Origin: Candidatus Uhrbacteria bacterium
Lineage (GTDB): Bacteria > Patescibacteriota > Patescibacteriia > 2-12-FULL-60-25
DNA: 64,000 bases
Direction: 5' to 3'
Assembly: GCA_003576745.1 (NCBI GenBank)
Contig: QEVR01000001.1
Span: 186,001-250,000, forward strand
Part shown: one piece after another, positions 1-7,897 of the stretch
Position numbering within the stretch: position 1 is the stretch's first letter
How the letters are laid out: each line of letters opens with the position of its first letter
The notes under the pieces: generated by a model
Database searches by the model: none
Seen by the model: only the letters and a program-made list of their open reading frames with translations
What the model was told of the DNA's origin: nothing
Translations under genes and position numbers: made by a program

Positions 1-7
1 CGGAACC

Positions 8-1186
8 GTGTTTGTCCGCAATCGCGAACTCAAAAAGCGAACGGATAACCGCGTGGAATACATGGCCTATGAATACGGTTTGTACGAAGCGTATCGAGCC
101 GGCTGCCACATCGATCATCAGAGCGGACAGCTTCCGACCGTCCGCGACGGGGAACTTCAGGAAATCTACGATGATATCCGTACGGCTCGCGCGTACGTGC
201 GGGCCATGCTGTCGGCCGGCGCGCTGACCGCGGAAGATGCCGTCGCATTCAAAACCGCGCTTCAGCATCTCACCAGGCTTTTGAACGCCAAGCGTAATCC
301 TTGGAAACAGGGGGCCGAGACGCATTTTCTCCGCGCGCTCCGCCAAAAAGACAAGCTGGGTCGAATGAATATCCCGGCGGCCGCGATGGCCGGCGGGGGC
401 GGCATTGGCAATCTCCTGAAGCGCGAAGACGAGGTTCGTTCGATTCTACGCGTGGTAAGCGCGAGGACGGTGCGCGTCTTCCGCGTCATTCAGCATATCA
501 AAACGGTGTATGAGGAGCTGCGCGGTCTGCTTGGCAGGCGCGGACTTTTGCGCCTCATCGCCGCGCCACATGCGGGCACAGGCGCCATGAAGCGGACAAT
601 CGATATTCTGAACGAACAGGCGCGACGTTTCGACGCAATCCTCGAGACGCCGTTTCGTATGAATGCTCGGTTCACGGCGGAAGATCTTCGGGAAGCCTCC
701 CGTATTGCCTTCCGCATTGCCGCGGCCGAACGCCGACCACACGGCATGAAACACAAGATCGCGTCAACAGGTCAGGAACGGGACGGTGCGGCCATGCGCC
801 AGGAACTCAACGGGATCTACGATCGTCTGCAGAAAGGCATTGCCTGGATTTTTGCCCAGTATGCGCTGGAGGTGGAAATTATTTCTCCGCTTTCCTTTCT
901 CATGGAATCCCTTCGTCGTTCGGAGCGATATCGCCGAAGGTCCCACGGTTCCGGCGGCCGGAAGCGGCTTGTTATGACGCATGCGCTTGCTCCAGAGGCT
1001 TTCGACGTCATGTTGCGCCGCATGCGTGAGTATCGCGACAAGGTCGCGACCATGGATGATCGTACGCTTCGCTATCCCGTTCAGGATACGCTTCTTTCCA
1101 AGCTCGACGCCGCCATCGCCGCGGCCCGTGAGGACGACTGGATGCTGGCGAAGCTTTGTCTTAAAGAGGCGTCGGATCAGCTCTAG
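8..1186 (+). CDS. hypothetical protein, possibly 5'-truncated by the window edge
   Basis: The frame is open to the left edge, so the true start may lie outside the window. Internal options are GTG at 8 and ATG at 62 (MAYEYGLYEAY). The product has about 392 residues, is rich in Arg and Ala, and is predicted largely alpha-helical, with no signal peptide, membrane segment or catalytic motif that I recognise. A glycine run (AGGGGIG) sits near residue 130. A clear intrinsic terminator follows directly, so this is the last gene of its transcription unit. I cannot assign a function. The composition and helical character would suit a cytoplasmic structural or nucleic-acid-associated protein, but that is only inference. 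Confidence 0.75.
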   Translation: MFVRNRELKKRTDNRVEYMAYEYGLYEAYRAGCHIDHQSGQLPTVRDGELQEIYDDIRTARAYVRAMLSAGALTAEDAVAFKTALQHLTRLLNAKRNPWKQGAETHFLRALRQKDKLGRMNIPAAAMAGGGGIGNLLKREDEVRSILRVVSARTVRVFRVIQHIKTVYEELRGLLGRRGLLRLIAAPHAGTGAMKRTIDILNEQARRFDAILETPFRMNARFTAEDLREASRIAFRIAAAERRPHGMKHKIASTGQERDGAAMRQELNGIYDRLQKGIAWIFAQYALEVEIISPLSFLMESLRRSERYRRRSHGSGGRKRLVMTHALAPEAFDVMLRRMREYRDKVATMDDRTLRYPVQDTLLSKLDAAIAAAREDDWMLAKLCLKEASDQL

Positions 1187-1207
1187 GCTTTTTTCGGCGA
1201 CCTTCAC

Positions 1208-1235
1208 GCCCCCGTACATGCCGTACGGGGGCTTT
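1208..1235 (+). terminator. intrinsic terminator
   Basis: A perfect 10-bp stem (GCCCCCGTAC at 1208-1217, GTACGGGGGC at 1223-1232) with a 5-nt loop is followed by a short T run. It lies 20 bp after the stop codon of the first gene and separates it from the helicase gene. Confidence 0.85.
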
Positions 1236-1269
1236 GCATTCAAAACGTTCAGGCATTACGCTTACGGCC

Positions 1270-3414
1270 ATGACAAAACGATTCGTGCTTGAAGGCGCGG
1301 AATCCACGCGCAAGCTTTCCGTGGATTACTCGAACGCGCTGAATCAGGAACAGCGTGACGCCGTTCTTCACGGCGAAGGAGCCGCGCTCGTCCTGGCGGG
1401 CGCCGGTTCGGGAAAAACAACCACCATCACGTATCGCGTTGCCTACATGATCGAGCGCGGCACACCGCCATCGGACATTCTCCTGCTTACGTTTACGAAT
1501 AAAGCGTCCCGCGAAATGCTGGAACGGGTGGAACGCCTGCTCGGGAGCGCCGTTCACGGCATATGGGGCGGAACATTCCATTCCATTGCAAATCGCCTGC
1601 TCCGCATGAACGCCGAACGGCTGGGGTATACGCCCGGCTTTACCATTCTCGATATGGAGGATGCGAAAGGTCTGCTGAAGGCCGTGTTGAAGGACATGCA
1701 TATCGACATGACGCAACGACGGTTTCCGTCTCCGGCCGTATGCGCAAACATTCTTTCATATGCACGGAACATCTGCGGGAGCATTCAGGAAACCGTCGAG
1801 CTCAAGCATCCGTCATTTCGGGAACTGATTTCGGACCTTGAGGAGCTTGCACGCCGGTACGATGATCGGAAACAAAAAACAAACAGCATGGATTTTGACG
1901 ATCTCTTGCAGAATCTTCTCCGTCTGCTGGAAATGCCCGATGCGGGCGCGTCGATTTCGTCGCGTTTTCGGTACGTGCTTGTGGACGAATATCAGGATAC
2001 GAATGCCATTCAGGCGCGCATCGTGAACCGGTTCGCGCATGCGCACGGCAATGTATTTGTGGTGGGGGATGACGCGCAATCCATTTACGGGTTCCGCGGC
2101 GCGGATGTCCAGAACATTCTTTGTTTTCCTGAGGAACATGCGCAGGTTCGCGTATTCAAACTCGTCACGAACTACCGTTCTACGCCGGAAATTCTGCACC
2201 TCGCGAACGACTCGCTCCGGCATAATTTGGATCAGTTCGAAAAGGAGCTCGTCGGCGTTCAACGCGGAGGATCCAAGCCCGCCGTTATTCCCTGCGCCTC
2301 CGCAAAACAAGAGGCGCAGTACATTGCGGAGCAGGCGCTTCGTCTCCGCGAAGAGGGGACGGCGCTCCGGAATATGGCCGTGCTGTTCCGCGCTACCTCG
2401 CATTCCCAACAACTGGAGCTCGAGCTTTTGAAGCGGGACATTCCGTACGAATACCGCGGAGGATTGAAATTTTTCGAGCGGGCGCATATCAAGGACATTC
2501 AGGCGTTTCTCCGCGTATTTCAGAATCCCAAAGACGAGACCGCCTGGCGCCGCGTTCTTGTTATGCAGGCCGGCATCGGCGAGACGCTCGCGGGAGCCTT
2601 GAGCCGGCAGGCGATGACGCATGAACATTTTTCTGGCGCGCTTGCCGACCGCATGGACGGAATCGTGACGCCGCGCGCGGCATCCGGATGGGGAGAATTT
2701 CTCGCGATCGCCGGAAGCATGGTGACAGAAGCGCCGACTCCGTCGGCCATGATTCGGGCCGTGGCCGCCTCGAGCTATCAGCAGCTTCTCGAGCGCGAAT
2801 ACCCGAATTGGCGGGACCGGCTTGAAGATATCGAGCAGTTCGCCTTGTTCGCGGAAGGCTATGAATCGCTTGAATCGTTTCTCGCCGACGTGTCGTTATA
2901 TGATGATGTTCTAGCCAAACGCGAGGAGTATGGGCCGAACGACGACGAACGCATGGTGCTTTCAACGGTGCATCAGTCCAAAGGGCTCGAGTGGGACACG
3001 GTTTTTATTCTCCATCTCGCGGACGGGGCGTTTCCGAACGGGCGCGCGCTTGCGGAGGAAAACGGTATCGAAGAAGAGCGCCGCTTGTTTTACGTGGCCG
3101 TAACGCGCGCCAGGCGGCGGTTGTTTTTGAGTTATCCGCTCACGATGGGGCATGATTCGCTTGTCCTGAACCGGCCATCGCAGTTTTTGGACGAGATCGA
3201 CCCCAGACTCACGGAACGCATCGAGCTTGTGGATGCGTATCGCGCGAAGCCGCCACCCGATCACGGCTGGAACTGGGATTTGTCCGGGAGCGAGGACGTG
3301 ATTGAGCTCGACGCGCTCGGGGAACCGAGGGCGTCCGCATCGAGCAGGACAGCGTGGAAGGCGTCCACGAAATCCGCAAACAAGCCTCCGCGCGAACTGC
3401 TTCCGCCCGTGTAA
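1270..3414 (+). CDS. uvrD: UvrD/Rep/PcrA-type superfamily 1 DNA helicase
   Basis: ATP-dependent 3'-5' DNA helicase of the UvrD/Rep/PcrA group, acting in repair and in clearing replication blocks. All SF1A landmarks are visible: the Q motif (LNQEQRDAV), Walker A GAGSGKTTT near residue 45, motif Ia (LTFTNKAS), Walker B DEYQDTN near residue 236, motif III (VGDDAQSIYGFRGA), motif IV (NYRSTPEIL), motif V (STVHQSKGLEWDTVF) and motif VI (RRLFYVAVTRAR). The length of 714 residues is normal. I chose ATG 1270 rather than TTG 1234 because TTG 1234 overlaps the T run of the upstream terminator. The next gene starts 2 bases after the stop. A low-complexity tail after about residue 650 is typical of the family. 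Confidence 0.96.
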   Translation: MTKRFVLEGAESTRKLSVDYSNALNQEQRDAVLHGEGAALVLAGAGSGKTTTITYRVAYMIERGTPPSDILLLTFTNKASREMLERVERLLGSAVHGIWGGTFHSIANRLLRMNAERLGYTPGFTILDMEDAKGLLKAVLKDMHIDMTQRRFPSPAVCANILSYARNICGSIQETVELKHPSFRELISDLEELARRYDDRKQKTNSMDFDDLLQNLLRLLEMPDAGASISSRFRYVLVDEYQDTNAIQARIVNRFAHAHGNVFVVGDDAQSIYGFRGADVQNILCFPEEHAQVRVFKLVTNYRSTPEILHLANDSLRHNLDQFEKELVGVQRGGSKPAVIPCASAKQEAQYIAEQALRLREEGTALRNMAVLFRATSHSQQLELELLKRDIPYEYRGGLKFFERAHIKDIQAFLRVFQNPKDETAWRRVLVMQAGIGETLAGALSRQAMTHEHFSGALADRMDGIVTPRAASGWGEFLAIAGSMVTEAPTPSAMIRAVAASSYQQLLEREYPNWRDRLEDIEQFALFAEGYESLESFLADVSLYDDVLAKREEYGPNDDERMVLSTVHQSKGLEWDTVFILHLADGAFPNGRALAEENGIEEERRLFYVAVTRARRRLFLSYPLTMGHDSLVLNRPSQFLDEIDPRLTERIELVDAYRAKPPPDHGWNWDLSGSEDVIELDALGEPRASASSRTAWKASTKSANKPPRELLPPV

Positions 3415-3416
3415 GC

Positions 3417-3998
3417 ATGGATACACTCTTCTTGCTCCTCGCGCTTTTTGCCGCCGTCGTCCTCACGGCCGCCTATGCCGTGCACACATTCATCCAGCTC
3501 ATCCGTCTGCACCGCGGAGCCGTTCCGTTTGTTCGGAGCGATCGTCGGCTTGTGAAAAAAATCCTTGATGAACAGCTATTACCGAAACAGGGAATGATTC
3601 TGGATTTGGGTTGTGGAGACGGAACGCTCCTGTTTGCTCTTGAACGATTCGGGTATGCGGGTCCGCTCATCGGGTACGAACACAGCATCCATCCATGGGC
3701 TTCCGGCATTCTTTGGGCAAGGATATGCGGATCGAACGTGCGATTGGTCCGCGGGGATGCATCGCATGCGCCGTTAGAAAAAGCGTCGGCCGTATATCTC
3801 TTTTTGCTCGAAGAGGCGCTTCTGCATCTTCGACAGCCGCTTCAGGCATCTCTTGCGCCCGGAGCGATTGTCGTCTCCGCCGAGTTTGCCGTCCCCGGAT
3901 GGAATCCCATTCGCATCCTTCGTGCGCATGGCGTAACCTCGCGAGAGGCTCCTATTTATGTGTATCGTGCGGGGGAGAGTTGGGGGCAGGAAGTATAG
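3417..3998 (+). CDS. membrane-anchored class I SAM-dependent methyltransferase
   Basis: A protein of 193 residues. An N-terminal hydrophobic segment (about residues 3-27) is likely one transmembrane helix. It is followed by a Rossmann methyltransferase domain with motif I as LDLGCGDGTLLFAL and an acidic residue in the expected second-strand position (GYEHS). The substrate is unknown. Small membrane-tethered methyltransferases of this layout are common in Patescibacteria. ATG 3417 lies 2 bp after the helicase stop, so the two genes are probably cotranscribed. The gene ends against heptanucleotide tract A. Confidence 0.85.
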   Translation: MDTLFLLLALFAAVVLTAAYAVHTFIQLIRLHRGAVPFVRSDRRLVKKILDEQLLPKQGMILDLGCGDGTLLFALERFGYAGPLIGYEHSIHPWASGILWARICGSNVRLVRGDASHAPLEKASAVYLFLLEEALLHLRQPLQASLAPGAIVVSAEFAVPGWNPIRILRAHGVTSREAPIYVYRAGESWGQEV

Positions 3999-4043
3999 GA
4001 AGCAGAAAGTCGTGAGTAGGGGCGCGGCATACTCGCCCTCGTG

Positions 4044-4202
4044 GAGTACGTAGTTGCGTAGGACGTAGGTCGTGAGTCGTGATGTATGGGCCGCGGGCCA
4101 TGCGGTATGCGGGATGCACCATGCGGTATGCGGAAAGTGCGTAGTTGCGTAGGGGAGCATAATTCTCCCCGAACCCCTTTGCCCTTTGCCCTTTGCCCTT
4201 TG
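4044..4202. repeat. heptanucleotide tract A
   Basis: The 390-bp gap 3999-4389 holds no gene. From 4044 to 4155 the sequence divides into 16 consecutive 7-base units in one register, for example gtaggac, gtaggtc, then atgcggt, atgcggg. The unit pair tagttgc/gtagg occurs at 4051 and again at 4142, exactly 13 units apart. Four perfect ccctttg units follow at 4175-4202. Between them, 4142-4181 holds a core (tagttgcgtagg ... gcataattct ... cgaaccc) that recurs in inverted orientation at 28640-28680. The remainder (4203-4350) is lower in order but ends with similar aacccc-type words. Confidence 0.85.
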
Positions 4203-4353
4203 CCCTCAGCTCTTTTGCTAACAGCTAGCAGCTCCCACCTACAATCTTCCCCATAACCCCTGCCTTTAGCCCTTGCATCTGTCGTTCGTAGGCCCGTACG
4301 ACAGTAGGTTTGTTGGTAAGCGGTGTTCATCCTAGATCCGAACCCCGTAACCC

Positions 4354-4381
4354 TTGATTTTTCATGTCTTTTTGATACGGT
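4354..4381 (+). promoter_or_regulatory. promoter with extended -10, near-leaderless
   Basis: TTGATT (4354-4359), a 16-bp spacer and the extended -10 TGaTACGGT (4373-4381). The -10 ends 8 bases before ATG 4390, so transcription should begin at about the start codon. Confidence 0.55.
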
Positions 4382-4389
4382 CACGGCCT

Positions 4390-5409
4390 ATGCGGATTGC
4401 AAGGACGCTGTCACCCGGACATCCGGACCGGCTCTGCGACATGCTTGCCGAAACGATTTTGGATGAGTATCTCCGTCGTGACCCCGCGACTTCCATGCGC
4501 GTGCATGTATCGGGCGGACGCGGGGCTATTTTTGTGAGCGGTGTCGTATCGTCCAAGGCGGACTTTGATGTGGGATCGCTTGTCGTACGCACGGCCGCGG
4601 CATTGGGCGTTCGCAAACACGTGGAACCTTTCGTATCGCTCGAGTCGGTTCCAGGCTCCTTTGTGTTGGAAGCCACGAGATCCTCCCGCCCCATTTCCGT
4701 CACGGGATATGCCGCGGCGGAAAGCGAAGAATCGCTTCCCGGACATGTCAGTTTGTCGCGTCGACTCGCAAAAAAACTGGAAGATGCGCGCCAGCGTGAC
4801 CCGGAATGGTTCTGGCTCTCGCCCTCGTTTGAAATTATCGTTGCCGAATCATATGGTCATCCGCCGATCATTCACGTGAATTGCGGACACGGGGAAGAGG
4901 ATTTGGCGAATGTTCGCGCGCGAATCAAGCAACTGTTCAATGGGGAGACGAGCGGGATGGACGTACGCGTGAATCATAACGGGCCCATCCGTGCGAACGG
5001 GCTGGATGTTGATATGGGAAATTCCGGCATCTCCGCGGATCCGTATGGCAGCGGCATTTATATACGGGAATCCGTGATCGGCTATGACCCGTCCCATCCT
5101 GTAAAATTCGGTTCCTGGCTGGCGCGCGGTCTGGCAAGCATGACGCTTCGGCGCACCGGCTCCAAAGCTGTTATGGTGCAGGCAGTGTATTTGCCCGGCG
5201 AAAGCGCGCCCAGCTATCTTCGCGTCCGCAATGAACGAGGGGCAGACCTCGCTGATCCGACGGATGCGGATGGTATGCGCTATGCGAAATTGGCATCGAT
5301 GCTCCGATACGGTCTGAACGCCGATGCTGCGCGCTGGGGATTTGCGGGAGAAGCGGGATTGCCATGGGAGCCGGTTGACCCCGGAAGCGCCCTCGACGCT
5401 TCTGCGTGA
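4390..5409 (+). CDS. divergent S-adenosylmethionine synthetase (MetK) homologue with degenerate active-site motifs
   Basis: MetK makes SAM from methionine and ATP. The N-terminus matches the family (SPGHPDRLCDMLAETILDEY, with the His and Asp of GHPDK/R), and GYAAAESEESLPGHVSL aligns with the GYATNET...MPxxI region. The product has 339 residues, while the family usually has 380-400. The canonical GDQG before GYA is replaced by RPISVT, and the GDAGLTGRKxxVDTYGG phosphate loop is reduced to GNSGISADPYGSG. The Lys and several metal- or phosphate-binding acids are therefore not evident. It may have altered or no SAM synthetase activity. Homology is confident and activity doubtful. The surrounding methyltransferase genes make a SAM-related role attractive but unproven. 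Confidence 0.75.
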   Translation: MRIARTLSPGHPDRLCDMLAETILDEYLRRDPATSMRVHVSGGRGAIFVSGVVSSKADFDVGSLVVRTAAALGVRKHVEPFVSLESVPGSFVLEATRSSRPISVTGYAAAESEESLPGHVSLSRRLAKKLEDARQRDPEWFWLSPSFEIIVAESYGHPPIIHVNCGHGEEDLANVRARIKQLFNGETSGMDVRVNHNGPIRANGLDVDMGNSGISADPYGSGIYIRESVIGYDPSHPVKFGSWLARGLASMTLRRTGSKAVMVQAVYLPGESAPSYLRVRNERGADLADPTDADGMRYAKLASMLRYGLNADAARWGFAGEAGLPWEPVDPGSALDASA

Positions 5410-5413
5410 TGTT

Positions 5414-5422
5414 TGTTACCCT
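5414..5422 (+). promoter_or_regulatory. extended -10 element
   Basis: TGtTACCCT, ending 8 bases before ATG 5431. A weak TCGACG at 5393-5398 (18-bp spacer) could serve as the -35. It lies 5 bp after the metK-like stop. Confidence 0.4.
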
Positions 5423-5430
5423 TCGGCGAT

Positions 5431-6205
5431 ATGGTTGTGCCTCCTGTTATGAAAACGGCTCTGTGGGCCGCGGCACTCCGAGCCCGGTCGGCAAACGATC
5501 CGCAGTCGCTTGTCGCCGACCCGTTCGCTATACGCCTCATTGGTGAGGATGGGCTTGCGGAAGGCCTTGCGTATGAGCAGAAGCACGGGGCCGGCATACA
5601 CATGCTCCGGCGGACCAGACTGTTTGACGATCTCATTCTCCGCATTATCGGGGAACGGTCTGTCGGCACGGTGCTTTATCGCATCGCTCACGTGGATCGA
5701 AATCGATTTTCCGAATGTTTTGAATTGGAAAGCGCAGGCGCTCGCCGGACATGATCCGGCATGCAAACTCATTCGCGCGCCTGCTGATCTTACAAAACCT
5801 CATGCCGTTCAGGAAGCCGTCAAAGATATTCCGACAGAAGGAAAATGTCTGATTGTCATGGAGAATCTTCTGCATTATTTGGACGGGCTCCAGACACAGA
5901 ATTTTTTTCAGGATATCCGAAGCTTCGGATCGGCGAATATGGTGCTGGTGGATATCGGAAGTCCGGCATTGCCGACAAGCACCCTCGGAAAAGTCATGTT
6001 CGGAGAGCTGGAAAAAGCCGGGAGCCAGCGCGCGGGCATAGCCGACATTGCCGCCTTCGCCGGTCATGCAGGTTATCGTGTTCTGCAGTCGTTTCCTCTT
6101 TTTGCGCTCCGCGGGGCGCCTGATTCCTGGAAGGAAACCGCTCCGTGGTATGTGTCTCGCGCAAAACAGGATCTTCTGCGTATTGTTGTTCTTGAACGGA
6201 CCTAA
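5431..6205 (+). pseudogene. frameshifted leucine-carboxyl-methyltransferase (LCM/PPM1-like) family gene
   Basis: The first part, in frame 1 (5431 to about 5680), reads like the start of LCM-family O-methyltransferases: TALWAAALRARSANDP, DPFAIRL, then RRTRLFDDLILRII. The family continues with motif I (NLGAGLDTRxYR) and then WIEIDFPNVLNWK. The latter is present, but in frame 2 (from about 5690), and continues to 6205 with VMENLLHYL in place of the usual gLlmYL. No frame contains an intact GxGxD motif I at the junction. The simplest reading is a deletion of a few tens of bases, not a multiple of three, that removed motif I and shifted the frame. Frame 1 stops at 5754. A single-base error would not restore the motif. 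Confidence 0.65.
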
Positions 6206-6227
6206 TTCATTCATCCCTCTTCCTTCA

Positions 6228-6236
6228 TGCTACGCT
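6228..6236 (+). promoter_or_regulatory. extended -10 element
   Basis: TGcTACGCT, ending 8 bases before ATG 6245. No convincing -35, as expected for an extended -10 promoter. Confidence 0.45.
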
Positions 6237-6244
6237 ATCACTCT

Positions 6245-6847
6245 ATGAACCGCATTGCCCTTCCATTCGCCATGCTTCTTCTTCTCGGTCAAGGATGCGT
6301 CCCATCGCGGCCCCAACCGCGCGGCATCCCTCCAGCCCCCCAACCTATTCAAGAATCTCTTCCATCTGTGACCACACCAAACACCCTTTCATTTCCCGGC
6401 GTCCTTCCCGCGGAACAGACCAATGCCATCGTACGCATAAAAACCCCGAAGGGCGATATTGTGATTCAGATACTTCCAGACGAAGGGCCGAACGCAGCTT
6501 CCAATTTTGCGTATCTTGTTGGCCAGCGTTTCTATGACGGCCTCACCTTCCATCGCGTCGAGCCTGGATTCGTAATTCAGGGCGGAGATCCCCGGGGGAA
6601 TGGTACCGGAGGCCCAGGCTATAGCTTCGAGGACGATCCCGTGGGTTTGCCGTATGCCCGTGGCATCGTCGCCATGGCGAATGCCGGACCGAATACGAAC
6701 GGTTCGCAGTTCTTCATTATGCTGGCAGACACGCCTTTGCCTCCCGCGTATTCCATATTCGGGAAGGTGATTGAAGGGATGGACGTGGTGGATCAGATTC
6801 GCGTGGGCGATGTCATGACCTCCGTCACGATCGATGCAAACGAGTAG
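6245..6847 (+). CDS. cyclophilin-type peptidyl-prolyl cis-trans isomerase, lipoprotein
   Basis: A 200-residue protein. A type II signal peptide ends in the lipobox LLGQGC (Cys near residue 18), so the enzyme is probably anchored outside the cytoplasmic membrane. A proline-rich linker leads to a cyclophilin domain with the hallmark blocks TFHRVEPGFVIQGGDP, GIVAMANAGPNTNGSQFFI and YSIFGKVIEGMDVVD. It should catalyse prolyl isomerisation during folding of exported proteins. The Trp of the cyclosporin site is absent, as in most bacterial forms. ATG 6245 is preferred over an upstream ATG because it immediately precedes the signal peptide and fits the -10 element. The stop lies 8 bp before the next gene. 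Confidence 0.92.
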   Translation: MNRIALPFAMLLLLGQGCVPSRPQPRGIPPAPQPIQESLPSVTTPNTLSFPGVLPAEQTNAIVRIKTPKGDIVIQILPDEGPNAASNFAYLVGQRFYDGLTFHRVEPGFVIQGGDPRGNGTGGPGYSFEDDPVGLPYARGIVAMANAGPNTNGSQFFIMLADTPLPPAYSIFGKVIEGMDVVDQIRVGDVMTSVTIDANE

Positions 6848-6854
6848 GCGGGTC

Positions 6855-7685
6855 ATGGCTTCCGACATGAGAAGAATCATTCGCGGCGCGCTTTTTGTCG
6901 CGGCAATTTTCCTCGCCGGAGGTATTGCGTTTTCGCAACGTACGGCGATTCGAGAGGCCGTCCGGCGTTTTCAGGAGCCTCCGCTGCCGGCGGAAGAGGC
7001 ATCCCCATTTCCCCTTCCGGCGGAAGAAAGGAAGCCGCAGGCGCGCCCGGCCGAGGAGAGCGTAAAGCCTCCGCCACCGGAGGCGTCAGCGACGTCCTCT
7101 GCCGATATTCCGAGGGAAAAATTGCTTGCGGTTCCGTTTACGTCGCAGGCGCCGCATGCGAATTGGGATATGCCGTATCAGGAAGCCTGCGAGGAAGCGT
7201 CTGTTATTATGGTGGCCGCGTATTACGCACGCGAAAAGGGTATTATCGATCCGGATGAAGCCGATCGGCGCATTCGGAATATCGTGCGATTCCAGCAGGA
7301 TCGGTATGGGTTTTATGAAGATACGTCAGCCACAGAGACCGCCCGTCTCCTTGAAGAGTATTATCCCGATCTTACGGCGGACGTTCTGTCCGTCCGGGGT
7401 CCGGAGGACATCAAGCGGTTTATCGCCATGGGCGTTCCGGTTATTCTTCCCGCAGACGGGAAGACGCTCCCGAATCCGCATTTCCGGAACGGCGGGCCTG
7501 TCTATCACATGCTCGTGGTACGCGGCTATACGGAAGATCGGTTCATTACGAATGATCCCGGGACAAAATTCGGTGAACGATTCCTGTACACCTATGACGG
7601 ATTGCTCAACGCCGTCCATGACTGGAATAATGGTGATGTTGCAAACGGTGCGCCTGTGATGATCGTGATCCGTCCGCGTTCCTAA
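6855..7685 (+). CDS. exported C39-like (papain-fold) cysteine peptidase
   Basis: A 276-residue protein with an N-terminal transmembrane or signal segment (RRIIRGALFVAAIFLAGGIAF), a Pro/Glu-rich linker to about residue 85, then a peptidase_C39_2-type domain. The domain opens with LLAVPFTSQAPHANW and contains the probable catalytic Cys (QEACEEAS, about residue 112), His (YHMLVVRGY, about 218) and Asp (NDPGT, about 234). This triad order fits bacteriocin-processing-like peptidases, which in Patescibacteria are usually solitary secreted hydrolases. Starts at 6855 or 6867 are equally possible. The gene sits in a run of envelope proteins and its stop overlaps the start of the next small ORF. Confidence 0.85.
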   Translation: MASDMRRIIRGALFVAAIFLAGGIAFSQRTAIREAVRRFQEPPLPAEEASPFPLPAEERKPQARPAEESVKPPPPEASATSSADIPREKLLAVPFTSQAPHANWDMPYQEACEEASVIMVAAYYAREKGIIDPDEADRRIRNIVRFQQDRYGFYEDTSATETARLLEEYYPDLTADVLSVRGPEDIKRFIAMGVPVILPADGKTLPNPHFRNGGPVYHMLVVRGYTEDRFITNDPGTKFGERFLYTYDGLLNAVHDWNNGDVANGAPVMIVIRPRS

Positions 7686-7837
7686 TGTCTATGTCCTCGT
7701 CTGCATCCAGATACGGCCTTCCGCTGTTTCTCGCGATTGTACTTGGCATCGCGATTTCGCTTGCCTTTCTGATCCGCGTGAGAATAGACGTGCAGAGAGA
7801 AGCTCCGAATGCGGCGGCAGAACGCGCGCGTCCGTAA
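7685..7837 (+). CDS. small single-pass membrane protein (50 aa)
   Basis: ATG at 7685 overlaps the TAA of the peptidase gene (TAATG), which suggests translational coupling. The product (50 residues) has one strong hydrophobic helix, about residues 11-30 (GLPLFLAIVLGIAISLAFLI), then a basic and Ala-rich tail. No family is recognised. It could be a partner or anchor for the upstream peptidase. Alternatively it could be unrelated filler. Support comes from the stop-start overlap and the clean membrane segment. Confidence 0.6.
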   Translation: MSMSSSASRYGLPLFLAIVLGIAISLAFLIRVRIDVQREAPNAAAERARP

Positions 7838-7861
7838 TCGAGGTCGTCGGAACCCTCGGAG

Positions 7862-7890
7862 TTGTCCGGCGCGGTTTTGACACGTACAAT
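7862..7890 (+). promoter_or_regulatory. sigma70-type promoter predicting a leaderless transcript
   Basis: TTGTCC (7862-7867), a 17-bp spacer and TACAAT (7885-7890). The -10 ends 7 bases before ATG 7898, which puts the expected first transcribed base at the start codon. Confidence 0.6.
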
Positions 7891-7897
7891 GTCTTGT

